In this document: positions 1 through 5,477 of the stretch, one piece after another
How the letters are laid out: the number at the start of each line of letters is the position of its first letter
Numbering within the stretch: position 1 is the first letter of the stretch
Assembly: GCA_002483395.1 (NCBI GenBank)
Contig: DLHV01000043.1
Span: 8,840-14,316 of the forward strand
Reading direction: 5' to 3'
DNA: 5,477 bases
Source of the DNA: Chloracidobacterium sp. UBA7659
GTDB lineage: Bacteria > Acidobacteriota > Blastocatellia > Pyrinomonadales > Pyrinomonadaceae
Translations under genes and position numbers: made by a program
The notes under the pieces: model-generated
The model's database searches: none
The model's input: only the letters and a program-made list of their open reading frames with translations
Told to the model about the DNA's origin: nothing

Positions 1-1
1 A

Positions 2-73
2 GCCGTCAAGGACATAAAAGTAGACGAAGGCTCGACCGTTGCGGCGGGCGATGTTCTGGCGGTGATCGAGTAG
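2..73 (+). CDS. C-terminal end of a biotinyl-carrier (BCCP-like) domain protein, 5' partial
   Basis: Frame 2 reads AVKDIKVDEGSTVAAGDVLAVIE and then TAG. This is the last beta-hairpin of the biotinyl/lipoyl fold: a G-x-V-K-x-I-K-V-x-E-G-x-x-V stretch followed by G-D-V-L-A-V-I-E at the protein end. Ending the protein immediately after this motif is typical of biotin carboxyl carrier proteins, or of the C-terminal carrier domain of acyl-CoA carboxylase and oxaloacetate decarboxylase alpha subunits. Lipoyl domains of E2 enzymes usually sit at the N-terminus, so biotin is preferred. The biotin-accepting lysine (MKM motif) would lie upstream of the window, so the modification cannot be confirmed and the parent enzyme cannot be named. 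The gene converges on the deacetylase gene across a 77-base gap. Confidence 0.8.
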   Translation, partial: AVKDIKVDEGSTVAAGDVLAVIE

Positions 74-89
74 CAAACGCCGATATGAT

Positions 90-116
90 CTTTGCGTGAG
101 GTGATTTCACGCAAAG
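90..116. terminator. Hairpin in the convergent gap, possible bidirectional terminator
   Basis: CTTTGCGTGA (90-99) and TCACGCAAAG (107-116) form a perfect 10-bp stem around a 7-base loop. It lies between two converging genes, 16 bases after the carrier-protein stop and 34 bases after the deacetylase stop in that gene's direction. Neither strand has a run of T after the stem, so a classical Rho-independent terminator is not shown. The position suggests 3'-end formation or mRNA 3' protection for both genes. Nothing else is visible in the gap. Confidence 0.4.
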
Positions 117-150
117 TTCGCCAAGATCGCAAACAAAATCAAGATCCACC

Positions 151-2907
151 CTAATCTGACGCTTTCTTGCCTTTCCCGTTACGAAAACTGAGCATGTTCG
201 CAAGCAATCGATAAGCTCCAGGAACGCCGGCCGGAAGCTGCCTAAACAGCGAATAGCTGCAGTAAACATACTTCCCTTTTCCGACATCGGCAACGACCAG
301 CCCGCCCTTGTTTTCCGCTTCGCCGGCGTCGTGCGATTCAAGCAGGCCGGTGTAATTCGCATCCGAGAAGTTGTACAGATTTCTCTCCTGCACCCAGCCT
401 TCGAAATCCGCATCAGTAATTTGGTTCGGCGTTGTAAAGATAGGATGCGTCGGCTGAAGGATCGTCACCTTCGCATTCTCGTCCGAAACCCGCGGCCCCT
501 GCTGAGCCGGGAACGGAGCGAGATTCTGCTGCGTGTAACCCGGAAGCTGATATTGGACGATCAACGTCCCGCCGCCACGTGCGTAATCTAATAGCCGCTG
601 ATTGTTCGCAACGACATCGGGACGCACTTGAAACGCGCGAATGCCGACGACGATCGTGTCATACTTCGACAAATTTCCGCTCGCAAGTTCGCTCTCCGAG
701 ATCGTCTCGACGCTAAAACCCATCTGCCTGATCGCGTCCAGCACACGGTCGCCACTGCCAACGATGTAACCGATCTTCACAGGCGCAGTTTTTAGATCGA
801 CAACCCACACATCAACTGTTGCTCGCCGATAATATCGATGCGTCTGAATGTGCGGATACGCGATAGTTTTCATCGTCATATTCGCCAAAGCCTCACCGAT
901 CATCGCTTGTCCGCTGATTTGATAACTGCCGGGCTTCGTCTTCGCAGGTATTGTCACGTCAAACGTGATAGCCGTCTTCTCGCCGGTGCGCTTTAGCTCG
1001 AATGCTTTTGTCGAAGCCGTGTATTTCCACTCGACCGGCGAATTGAAATTAAGTGACACCGAACCCGTAACAGCTTGTCGCGAATGATTTGTCACCGTCA
1101 TCACGATCTGCCGCGTCTGCTGTTTGTCAGAGAAAGGCACGATCATCAGCTCCTGATCCATCTCGACAGTTACTTTCGGCACGACATCTACATTTCGCCT
1201 GATCTCGCCACGAGTGTCATCGGCATATCGAAACTCAATCGGCCGTTCTATGAAAAAGGTATCATTATCAATTTCTATCTCAATTTCACATTTGAAACCC
1301 ATTTCAAATGACATCGTTGTCCCAAACGGTTTCATATCTGCAAACGGAAGCATAAAATCTACATGATCTTCAGCAATAAACAAATTCCCTTTCCTTTCTT
1401 TAGTTAGCCAATAGGGCTGAGTAAGCATTGCCTCTGCTGGAATTTTCAATTCAAAACTATTTGAGACTGAGGCAACTTCGCGACGAACTCCGGGACGCAA
1501 TTCGGTAACGCTATTGTCAGATTTCACCGGACTTCCGCAGCCTCCTACACCACGAATGCCAACCTTTCTATCACCTGAATAAAAGACATTTACAGTCGTG
1601 CCAAGAGTTTCGTCGCGGACAACAGTTTCCTTATCTGCAAGAACGTCGACCCTTACGCCATATGCTTTTACTATGGCTTCTTCAATATCGTCACCCTTTG
1701 TCTGTATAAGAAACTTGGCATTTTCATTAAACGATGTAGGGCCACGCATTGGCTCGAATGGCTTTACTGTATCGTCAGAAAGAATTGGTTTTATGAATAT
1801 CGATGCCCCGGCAATCGCTCTGTTTGCTTCTTTTAACTTATTAACTATTTTGCTGGGGTCATGCGGATCGTACTCAAGCAATGCTTCCGATAAAAACCGT
1901 TGTGCTTTTTCTAGCTCACGATCCACAACCTCGTTACTTCCGTCGGCTAATTTAGAAATGCCTGTAATTGAAGTATCAAGGCCATCGAAAATGCCGGATT
2001 CTTTTGCAGTGCCGCCGACTAGATTAAGTTGTGAGAATTGATCACCTTTTAATTCGAGTACGCCTTGTTCCTGCGATTTGTGTTGGCTGCGGGCTTCCAT
2101 GGCGATCTCGAAGTACGAGCGGCCCAGCAGCGGATCGTATTTACCGGTGTTGATGCGTAAGGTCGGCTCGCCCGTGCCGCGATGACGAACGTAAAACTTT
2201 TTGACTTGCCAAGCTGCGCCTGCGTCGGTGCATTGCGTTGCGTCGGCGGCGGCCTTGACGGCGAGCGGCGAAATGTAACCCGAATACTGATGCTGTCCGT
2301 GCCCGTCAGCCGGCGTTCCCGAAAATTGCGAGACGACAACAAGGGGGCGAAACCCTCGGATAACGCGGACAACATCGCACAGGATGATCTTTTCATCCCA
2401 TTTTTCCTTTGCCTCGGCGAGCGTTTTCGAGAATCCGTAATCGTATGCCCGCGTAAAATACTGCTCCGCGCCGTCGAGCCGACGTGCTTGCAGCAGTTCC
2501 TCGGTGCGAATTACGCCGAGAGCTTCACCGAGTTCCGGGCCGATGATGTTCTGGCCGCCGTCACCGCGCGTGAGCGAAAGATAGGCCGTACGTGCGTTTT
2601 CGCCGCGAGCGAGATATGAAAGCAAGGCCGTGTCCTCGTCATCCGGGTGAGCGCCGATCATCAGCACGCTGGCCGAAGTATTGAGGCGTTTCAAAAGCCG
2701 CCCGAGGCCCAATGCACCCTGATCGTAAACTGGTCTTATCTGCGCAAAATTACCCGTCGGAAGAGCAAAGAAGCAAAGAGAAATTAGCCACAGATGAACA
2801 CGGATGGACACAGATGGTTTTCGTGAAATATTCCGCCATCTCTCATGCGATCGAAAAAATCGAAACACCGTCATAATCAGTTCTGATCTGTGTTTATCTT
2901 TGTTCAT
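151..2907 (-). CDS. Secreted PIG-L/LmbE-family deacetylase with C-terminal glutamine-amidotransferase-like domain
   Basis: A 918-residue protein. Residues 1-55 form a long N-terminus whose hydrophobic core (about 37-49) and N-F-A/Q end (55/56) look like a signal peptide. The PIG-L/LmbE zinc-dependent deacetylase domain follows at about 79-250. It has A86-H-P-D-D-E91 and D201-G-H-G-Q-H206; by analogy with MshB, H87, D90 and H206 would bind the metal and D89 would be the general base. Residues about 575-690 resemble an Ig-like NEW3-type domain. Residues about 705-910 resemble a class I glutamine-amidotransferase/ThuA-like fold (I-G-Y-I-V-G-S-G-D start, G-G-G-T-L-I-V-Q-Y turn) without the nucleophile cysteine, so it is probably non-catalytic. 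The likely role is removal of an acyl group from an N-acylated substrate outside the cytoplasm; the substrate is unknown. ATG 2907 is chosen because AAGGAG lies 12 bases upstream. ATG 2874 and GTG 2811 are in-frame alternatives without a visible ribosome site. The start overlaps the symporter end by 14 bases, implying coupled translation. The N-terminal coding DNA is built partly from repeats, and codons about 270-556 are AT-rich. Confidence 0.93.
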   Translation of the reverse strand: MNKDKHRSELIMTVFRFFRSHERWRNISRKPSVSIRVHLWLISLCFFALPTGNFAQIRPVYDQGALGLGRLLKRLNTSASVLMIGAHPDDEDTALLSYLARGENARTAYLSLTRGDGGQNIIGPELGEALGVIRTEELLQARRLDGAEQYFTRAYDYGFSKTLAEAKEKWDEKIILCDVVRVIRGFRPLVVVSQFSGTPADGHGQHQYSGYISPLAVKAAADATQCTDAGAAWQVKKFYVRHRGTGEPTLRINTGKYDPLLGRSYFEIAMEARSQHKSQEQGVLELKGDQFSQLNLVGGTAKESGIFDGLDTSITGISKLADGSNEVVDRELEKAQRFLSEALLEYDPHDPSKIVNKLKEANRAIAGASIFIKPILSDDTVKPFEPMRGPTSFNENAKFLIQTKGDDIEEAIVKAYGVRVDVLADKETVVRDETLGTTVNVFYSGDRKVGIRGVGGCGSPVKSDNSVTELRPGVRREVASVSNSFELKIPAEAMLTQPYWLTKERKGNLFIAEDHVDFMLPFADMKPFGTTMSFEMGFKCEIEIEIDNDTFFIERPIEFRYADDTRGEIRRNVDVVPKVTVEMDQELMIVPFSDKQQTRQIVMTVTNHSRQAVTGSVSLNFNSPVEWKYTASTKAFELKRTGEKTAITFDVTIPAKTKPGSYQISGQAMIGEALANMTMKTIAYPHIQTHRYYRRATVDVWVVDLKTAPVKIGYIVGSGDRVLDAIRQMGFSVETISESELASGNLSKYDTIVVGIRAFQVRPDVVANNQRLLDYARGGGTLIVQYQLPGYTQQNLAPFPAQQGPRVSDENAKVTILQPTHPIFTTPNQITDADFEGWVQERNLYNFSDANYTGLLESHDAGEAENKGGLVVADVGKGKYVYCSYSLFRQLPAGVPGAYRLLANMLSFRNGKGKKASD
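1241..2100. other. AT-rich block inside the deacetylase gene
   Basis: By hand count, 1261-2100 is about 42% GC, and line 1261-1320 is only 28%. The adjoining 2101-2760 of the same gene is about 59%. The step near 2100 is sharp (47% to 58% between neighbouring 60-base lines), while the step near 1240 is softer (48% just outside). The reading frame stays open throughout. The block encodes roughly residues 270-556, the part between the deacetylase domain and the Ig-like domain. It could be an acquired or recombined segment, or a domain with a Lys/Asn/Ile/Phe-rich composition. Confidence 0.6.
1289..1310. repeat. Perfect 9-bp inverted repeat within the deacetylase gene
   Basis: CATTTGAAA (1289-1297) and TTTCAAATG (1302-1310) are exact reverse complements separated by the four bases CCCA. 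The repeat lies in the most AT-rich part of the deacetylase gene and encodes S-F-E-M-G-F-K. The stem is AU-rich and probably weak in RNA. No function is evident. Confidence 0.5.
2788..2815 (+). repeat. Short interspersed repeat, copy 1 of an inverted pair
   Basis: This 28-base unit, beginning CCACAGATGAACA and ending ACACAGAT, matches the reverse complement of 2886-2913 at 24 of 28 positions. All four mismatches fall in the seven central bases (CGGATGG here, AAGATAA in the partner). It has internal near-duplication of the CACAGATGAACA type. Immediately outside it, AGCAAAG occurs twice (2764-2770 and 2772-2778). On the - strand it encodes about residues 32-40 of the deacetylase, the beginning of the signal-peptide region. 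From memory, this CACAGATGAACAC motif is widely scattered in environmental bacterial genomes; that cannot be tested here. Confidence 0.8.
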
Positions 2908-2913
2908 CTGTGG
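2886..2913 (-). repeat. Short interspersed repeat, copy 2 of an inverted pair
   Basis: This is the partner of 2788-2815 in opposite orientation, 70 bases away. Read on the - strand it starts CCACAGATGAACAAAGATAA. In the symporter frame it encodes the end T-D-E-Q-R and the TAA stop. In the deacetylase frame it gives the ATG start and M-N-K-D-K-H-R. The repeat therefore makes the whole gene junction. In the transcript it could pair with copy 1 to form a long imperfect stem that includes the deacetylase start codon. Confidence 0.8.
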
Positions 2914-4570
2914 ACAAATCTCCTTCCCGAACCGTCAAACTAATTAAATACCCCGCGACCACCGTCACGACACAGCCGAGAACATTAAACCAAAGAAATT
3001 CGATGTTCGTGTAATAGCTCGCGATCCAGACGGACGCGATCCCGAACAGAAGCCCGAAAGACGCTCCGCGCGCACGAGCGCGCTTAACCACAAACGCAAG
3101 CACAAAGACACCCAGCAGCGATCCGTAAAAAAACGAGCCGAATTTATTGACCACTTCAATAAGCGAACCGAGGTTCGACGCAAAGATCGCCACAACACAC
3201 GCAAATAAACCCCAGATGAATGTCGACAACCGGCCGACCGCCACATAGTGAACATCCGTCGCTTCTGGTGCAAAAAGCCTGCGATAAAAGTCTATGGTCG
3301 TTGCGGTAGCCAATGCATTCAGCTCGGCCGCGATCGATGACATTGCGGCCGCAAATATTGCGGCGATAAGCAGCCCGATAACGCCCATCGGCATATTTTG
3401 AAGCACGAACGTCGGAAATACGTAATTTACATCGTTAAAGCTCTTGTCGCTCGTCTCCCTGATAAACGCTACGGCTTCATTGCGGCTTTCGTTAAAATGC
3501 TTGTCCGCGGCAATGTAAGCTTCGCGAGCGTGCGGAACCTTACCACTGGAAAATCCTATTGCCGCATCGCGGCGTTCGGCGTGTGCCTGTGCAAAATTCC
3601 GCTGTATTGTTTGAAAACGCTCATCTTTTTCTGCCCTCGCCACCTCGGCCGCGTTGAAAACGATCGGTGGTGCGTTGAACTGATAAAAAACGAAAACCAG
3701 CACGCCGATAAGCAGAATAAAAAACTGCATCGGTATTTTCAAAAATGCGCTCATCAGAAGCGAAGTTCGGCCTTCGTCAACCGATTTTGCCGTCAGAAAC
3801 CGCTGCACCTGGCTCTGGTCGCAGCCGAAATATCCGAGCATCAGAAACAGCCCGCCTATAAGCCCAGACCAGATCGTATATTTCTCGTGCAGATTGAAGC
3901 TTGTATCGACGGTGTTTAGTTTACCCAACGTCCCGGCGAGATGCAGTCCGTCGGAAAACGAAACGCCCGCCGGAAAACTGGACAGTATAACGATCAAACA
4001 AACGCCCATCCCAAAAAAGATGATGAACATCTGCTTTACGTCCGTCCAAGTCACCGCCTGAACCCCGCCGAAGACAGTATAGATCGTTGTCGAAAGGCCG
4101 ATGGCGAAGATGGTCGCGATCAGATTCCAGCCGAACACGATCGAAAGCACGATCGACGGCGCCGATATGATCGTGCCGACGCCAAGGCCCCGTGAAATGA
4201 GAAAGAAAAAACTCGTCAGCGTGCGAACCTTTACGTCAAACCGTTTTTCGAGATATTCGTAAGCCGTATAGACTTTTGCACGATGAAAAAACGGCACGAC
4301 GGTCACGCATAGGATTATCATCGCGAACGGCAGCCCGTAATAGAACTGTATGAACCGCATGCCGTCGCTGTACGCCTGTCCGGTGGTTCCGACAAGTGTG
4401 ATGGCGGACAGTTGCGTCGCCATTACGGACAGACCGACCGCCCACCACGGCAGGCTCCGGCTTGCAAGAAAATACCCTTCCTTGCTATCACTGTGCTTTG
4501 TCATGCGAATCCCGTCCCAAATCACATAAACGAGATATGCGACAACGATCGCCCAATCCAGAAGTCTCAT
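2894..4570 (-). CDS. Sodium:solute symporter (SSS family)
   Basis: A 558-residue integral membrane protein with about 13 predicted hydrophobic segments: near 4-18, 41-61, 73-94, 119-144, 147-168, 181-199, 233-248, 277-298, 393-412, 443-464, 471-495, 505-521 and 525-545. The family signature is present as G249[10 protein letters not shown]259. The [13 protein letters not shown] stretch at 407-419 aligns with the vSGLT helix whose paired serines bind sodium, here S411 and S412. A hydrophilic, charged loop of about 85 residues (300-384) interrupts the helices and is longer than in typical transporters of the family. It should import a solute with sodium, but the solute cannot be read from sequence. 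ATG 4570 is 6 bases after the stop of a small membrane-protein gene and lacks a good ribosome site, suggesting coupled translation. The last residues (about T554-R558) and the stop codon are encoded by an interspersed repeat, so the native C-terminus may have been replaced. Pairing with a PIG-L deacetylase suggests uptake of the deacetylation product (inference). Confidence 0.93.
   Translation of the reverse strand: MRLLDWAIVVAYLVYVIWDGIRMTKHSDSKEGYFLASRSLPWWAVGLSVMATQLSAITLVGTTGQAYSDGMRFIQFYYGLPFAMIILCVTVVPFFHRAKVYTAYEYLEKRFDVKVRTLTSFFFLISRGLGVGTIISAPSIVLSIVFGWNLIATIFAIGLSTTIYTVFGGVQAVTWTDVKQMFIIFFGMGVCLIVILSSFPAGVSFSDGLHLAGTLGKLNTVDTSFNLHEKYTIWSGLIGGLFLMLGYFGCDQSQVQRFLTAKSVDEGRTSLLMSAFLKIPMQFFILLIGVLVFVFYQFNAPPIVFNAAEVARAEKDERFQTIQRNFAQAHAERRDAAIGFSSGKVPHAREAYIAADKHFNESRNEAVAFIRETSDKSFNDVNYVFPTFVLQNMPMGVIGLLIAAIFAAAMSSIAAELNALATATTIDFYRRLFAPEATDVHYVAVGRLSTFIWGLFACVVAIFASNLGSLIEVVNKFGSFFYGSLLGVFVLAFVVKRARARGASFGLLFGIASVWIASYYTNIEFLWFNVLGCVVTVVAGYLISLTVREGDLSTDEQR
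2920..2925 (-). promoter_or_regulatory. Ribosome binding site supporting deacetylase start at 2907
   Basis: AAGGAG on the - strand ends 12 bases before ATG 2907, slightly longer than ideal spacing. It lies inside the last codons of the symporter and just outside repeat copy 2, so it probably predates the repeat. It favours ATG 2907 over ATG 2874, which has no comparable site. Confidence 0.5.
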
Positions 4571-4576
4571 GTGTTA

Positions 4577-4717
4577 TTAGCTCGACGAAAAGTAACGCGA
4601 GAACGCCCAGAGCGCGGTGCCGACCAGTACCGTAAACAAAATGACGGCGATATAGACCCGCCGCCAAAACGCGTCAGGTTTTCCTTCGATCTCAAGTTTT
4701 TGCGGTGTCGCGTCCAT
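4577..4717 (-). CDS. Small single-pass membrane protein, possible symporter accessory subunit
   Basis: A 46-residue frame starts ATG 4717 and ends in two consecutive in-frame stops (TAA TAA). It begins MDATPQKLEIEGKPDAFWRR, followed by one hydrophobic segment at about 21-39 (V-Y-I-A-V-I-L-F-T-V-L-V-G-T-A-L-W-A-F) and a short S-R-Y-F-S-S-S tail. The W-R-R before the helix predicts a cytoplasmic N-terminus. It fills the space between mutL and the symporter almost exactly, 6 bases after one and 6 bases before the other, which is what a real coupled gene would do. There is no clear ribosome site; its start probably depends on termination of mutL. Small one-helix or two-helix partners are known beside several sodium:solute symporters (DUF485- and DUF4212-type and shorter ones), but I cannot assign this one to a family. 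The existence of the gene is well supported; the accessory role is inference. Confidence 0.75.
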   Translation of the reverse strand: MDATPQKLEIEGKPDAFWRRVYIAVILFTVLVGTALWAFSRYFSSS

Positions 4718-4723
4718 TGTCGT

Positions 4724-5362
4724 CTAGGTTCGGTGAAATCCGCGTTCGATGTCCTTCATTGTGAGGCGAAGTATGACTGGCCTACCGTGCGGGCAGGTCG
4801 TCGGCGACGAGGTCAGGAGCAGCCGGTCGATCAGCCATTGCATCTTTTCCGTCGTCAGCTTCATGTTTATTTTTACCGCTGCCTTACAAGCAAGACTCGC
4901 TGCTATCTGATCTCGCAATGTAGCTTTTGCACCGCCGCGCTTTTCGAGTTCGATAGTGTCGAGTATTTCAGCAAACAGATTTCTCGCTTCCGACGGCGGA
5001 AGGTCAGTCGGGACCGATTTGATCGCAATGGTCCGGCCCGAAAGCTGCATTAAACCAAAACCGAGTGAGCTAAGTTCGGATTCTACCAGCCTGAAAGCCT
5101 CCGATTGAGCCGGCGTCAGATCCACTGTTTCCGGCAGAAGCAGATTTTGCGATTCGATCTCCCTCGATGTTTCCTTTTGGCGAAACTTGTCGAACAAGAT
5201 GCGTTCATGGGCAACGTGCTGATCGATGAGCAGCATGCCTTCGTCATCGACTGCAATTATGAAGCTGTCGTGAAGTTGGGCGACCGGACGTATCTTTGAC
5301 GAAGCAATGCTCTCAACCTCGACTGACCGGACTAGTTTCGCGGCCGAATTAACCGGCGGCAT
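4724..5362 (-). CDS. mutL: DNA mismatch repair protein MutL, C-terminal dimerization/endonuclease domain (apparently separated from its N-terminal part)
   Basis: The 212 residues from ATG 5362 are the MutL C-terminal domain. D47-Q-H-V-A-H-E53-R-I-L-F-D58 corresponds to the metal-binding endonuclease motif DQHA(X)2E(X)4E, with V for A and D for the last E. A158-C-K-A-A-V-K164 matches the ACR/K-motif, and C190-P-H-G-R-P195 matches the conserved C-terminal motif. MutL dimerizes through this domain and nicks DNA in mismatch repair. A full MutL is about 600 residues, so the ATPase half must lie beyond the window. The same frame extends upstream only to codon 5408-5410, after which TGA (5411-5413) and a second stop further up close it. 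ATG 5362 has no ribosome site and falls in a low-conservation linker, so it is probably not the natural start. Either mutL is frameshifted in the linker or the window sequence carries an indel. The stop at 4724 is 6 bases before the small membrane-protein gene. Confidence 0.85.
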   Translation of the reverse strand: MPPVNSAAKLVRSVEVESIASSKIRPVAQLHDSFIIAVDDEGMLLIDQHVAHERILFDKFRQKETSREIESQNLLLPETVDLTPAQSEAFRLVESELSSLGFGLMQLSGRTIAIKSVPTDLPPSEARNLFAEILDTIELEKRGGAKATLRDQIAASLACKAAVKINMKLTTEKMQWLIDRLLLTSSPTTCPHGRPVILRLTMKDIERGFHRT

Positions 5363-5475
5363 TTCGATTTCGGATTGCGGATCGCGGAATGCGGAATAAC
5401 TCCGAATACCTCATCCTGTCTTTTTATCAAAGGATTTTGATGTTTTGCCGATTCAAATCCGCAATCCCAAATCCA
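5332..5475 (-). other. mutL: Alternative open frame, probable upstream continuation of mutL in another frame
   Basis: On the - strand the frame starting at 5475 is open from the window edge to TAG 5332-5334 and reads W-I-W-D-C-G-F-E-S-A-K-H-Q-N-P-L-I-K-R-Q-D-E-V-F-G-V-I and onward. The other two frames each have stops in this stretch. It overlaps the MutL C-terminal frame (open from 5410 downward), so a single one-base or two-base shift between about 5335 and 5410 would give one continuous reading frame. The central S-A-K-H-Q-N-P-L-I-K-R-Q-D-E-V-F part looks like an ordinary polar linker, while both flanks are repeat-derived. Only 48 codons are visible, so its identity as MutL linker is inferred from position. 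Confidence 0.45.
5362..5397 (+). repeat. Repeat arm at the mutL linker, left copy with internal tandem
   Basis: TTTCGATTTCGGATTGCGGAT (5362-5382) matches the reverse complement of 5457-5477 at 19 of 21 positions, including an exact 11-base core GGATTGCGGAT (5372-5382). It is followed by GCGGAAT twice in tandem (5384-5390 and 5391-5397). The low-complexity (G)CGGAWT style resembles short interspersed repeats rather than codon-constrained DNA. It lies exactly where the MutL frame is broken. Confidence 0.65.
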
Positions 5476-5477
5476 AA
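5457..5477 (-). repeat. Repeat arm at the mutL linker, right copy, cut by window edge
   Basis: Read on the - strand this is TTTGGATTTGGGATTGCGGAT, the inverted partner of 5362-5382, with two mismatches. The spacer between the arms is 74 bases (5383-5456) and shows no gene of its own apart from the open linker frame. The repeat may continue beyond the window. Confidence 0.6.

Noticed and set aside
117..150. Possible small RNA or second gene in the convergent gap
   Set aside because: There is too little space, no open frame with a ribosome site, and no structure beyond the 90-116 hairpin.
2182..2619. A 145-codon + strand open frame opposite the deacetylase catalytic domain
   Set aside because: It is antisense to the conserved AHPDDE/DGHGQHQ region, with no motif of its own.
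2788..2913. Possible CRISPR array
   Set aside because: There are only two units, they are inverted rather than direct, and no further copies or cas genes are present.
3067..3080. CGCGC-ACGA-GCGCG inverted repeat inside the symporter gene
   Set aside because: It is only a 5-bp stem and is explained by an Arg-Ala-Arg-Ala-Arg coding run.
3398..3919. A 173-codon + strand open frame opposite the symporter
   Set aside because: The translation shows no domain or coherent composition, and the opposite strand carries clear transmembrane coding sequence with the family signature.
4412..5053. A long + strand open frame opposite mutL, the small gene and the symporter start
   Set aside because: It is rich in Arg, Cys and His with no recognisable domain, and runs antisense across three well-supported genes. 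It is a shadow frame.
5428..5456. Possible promoter (TTGAAT followed by an A-rich stretch and GATAAA on the - strand) ahead of the mutL C-terminal frame
   Set aside because: The spacing between the candidate boxes is about 22 bases, too long for a sigma-70 type promoter, and the A-rich composition alone is weak evidence.

Overview
The window looks like a bacterial chromosome segment, possibly Acidobacteriota (Blastocatellia/Pyrinomonadales-like). This placement is inference. It rests on roughly 50-60% GC over most of the coding DNA, on a large secreted PIG-L/LmbE deacetylase paired with a sodium:solute symporter, and on short interspersed repeats of a kind I associate with environmental bacteria. 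No rRNA or tRNA supports it.

Layout. On the + strand, positions 2-73 hold the last 23 codons of a biotinyl-carrier domain, so most of that gene lies outside the window. A 77-base convergent gap with a 10-bp hairpin follows. Everything else is read from the - strand as one tight block. In transcription order it is: mutL (C-terminal part, 5362 to 4724), a 46-codon single-membrane-segment protein (4717 to 4577), a sodium:solute symporter (4570 to 2894), and a 918-residue secreted PIG-L-family deacetylase (2907 to 151). The gaps are 6 bases, 6 bases and a 14-base overlap, which suggests one transcript with translational coupling. No stretch longer than 300 bases lacks a gene.

How the genes may work together. 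The deacetylase carries the AHPDDE and DGHGQHQ metal-site motifs behind a signal peptide, so it should remove an acyl group from an N-acylated substrate, probably an amino sugar or related amine, outside the cytoplasm. The adjacent symporter, with its small membrane partner, could import the product. The substrate is unknown. mutL is a mismatch-repair gene and is probably only a positional neighbour.

The most unusual feature is two inverted pairs of short repeats, each with a 70-74 base spacer and each at a gene edge. The first pair (2788-2815 and 2886-2913, 24 of 28 positions matching) supplies the last residues and stop codon of the symporter, the start codon of the deacetylase, and part of its signal-peptide region. 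The second pair (5362-5382 and 5457-5477, 19 of 21 matching) sits in the linker region of mutL. There the C-terminal frame is closed by an in-frame TGA while a different frame stays open to the window edge, so mutL appears frameshifted. A third oddity is an AT-rich block (about 42% GC, against about 59% just upstream in the gene) in the middle of the deacetylase gene.
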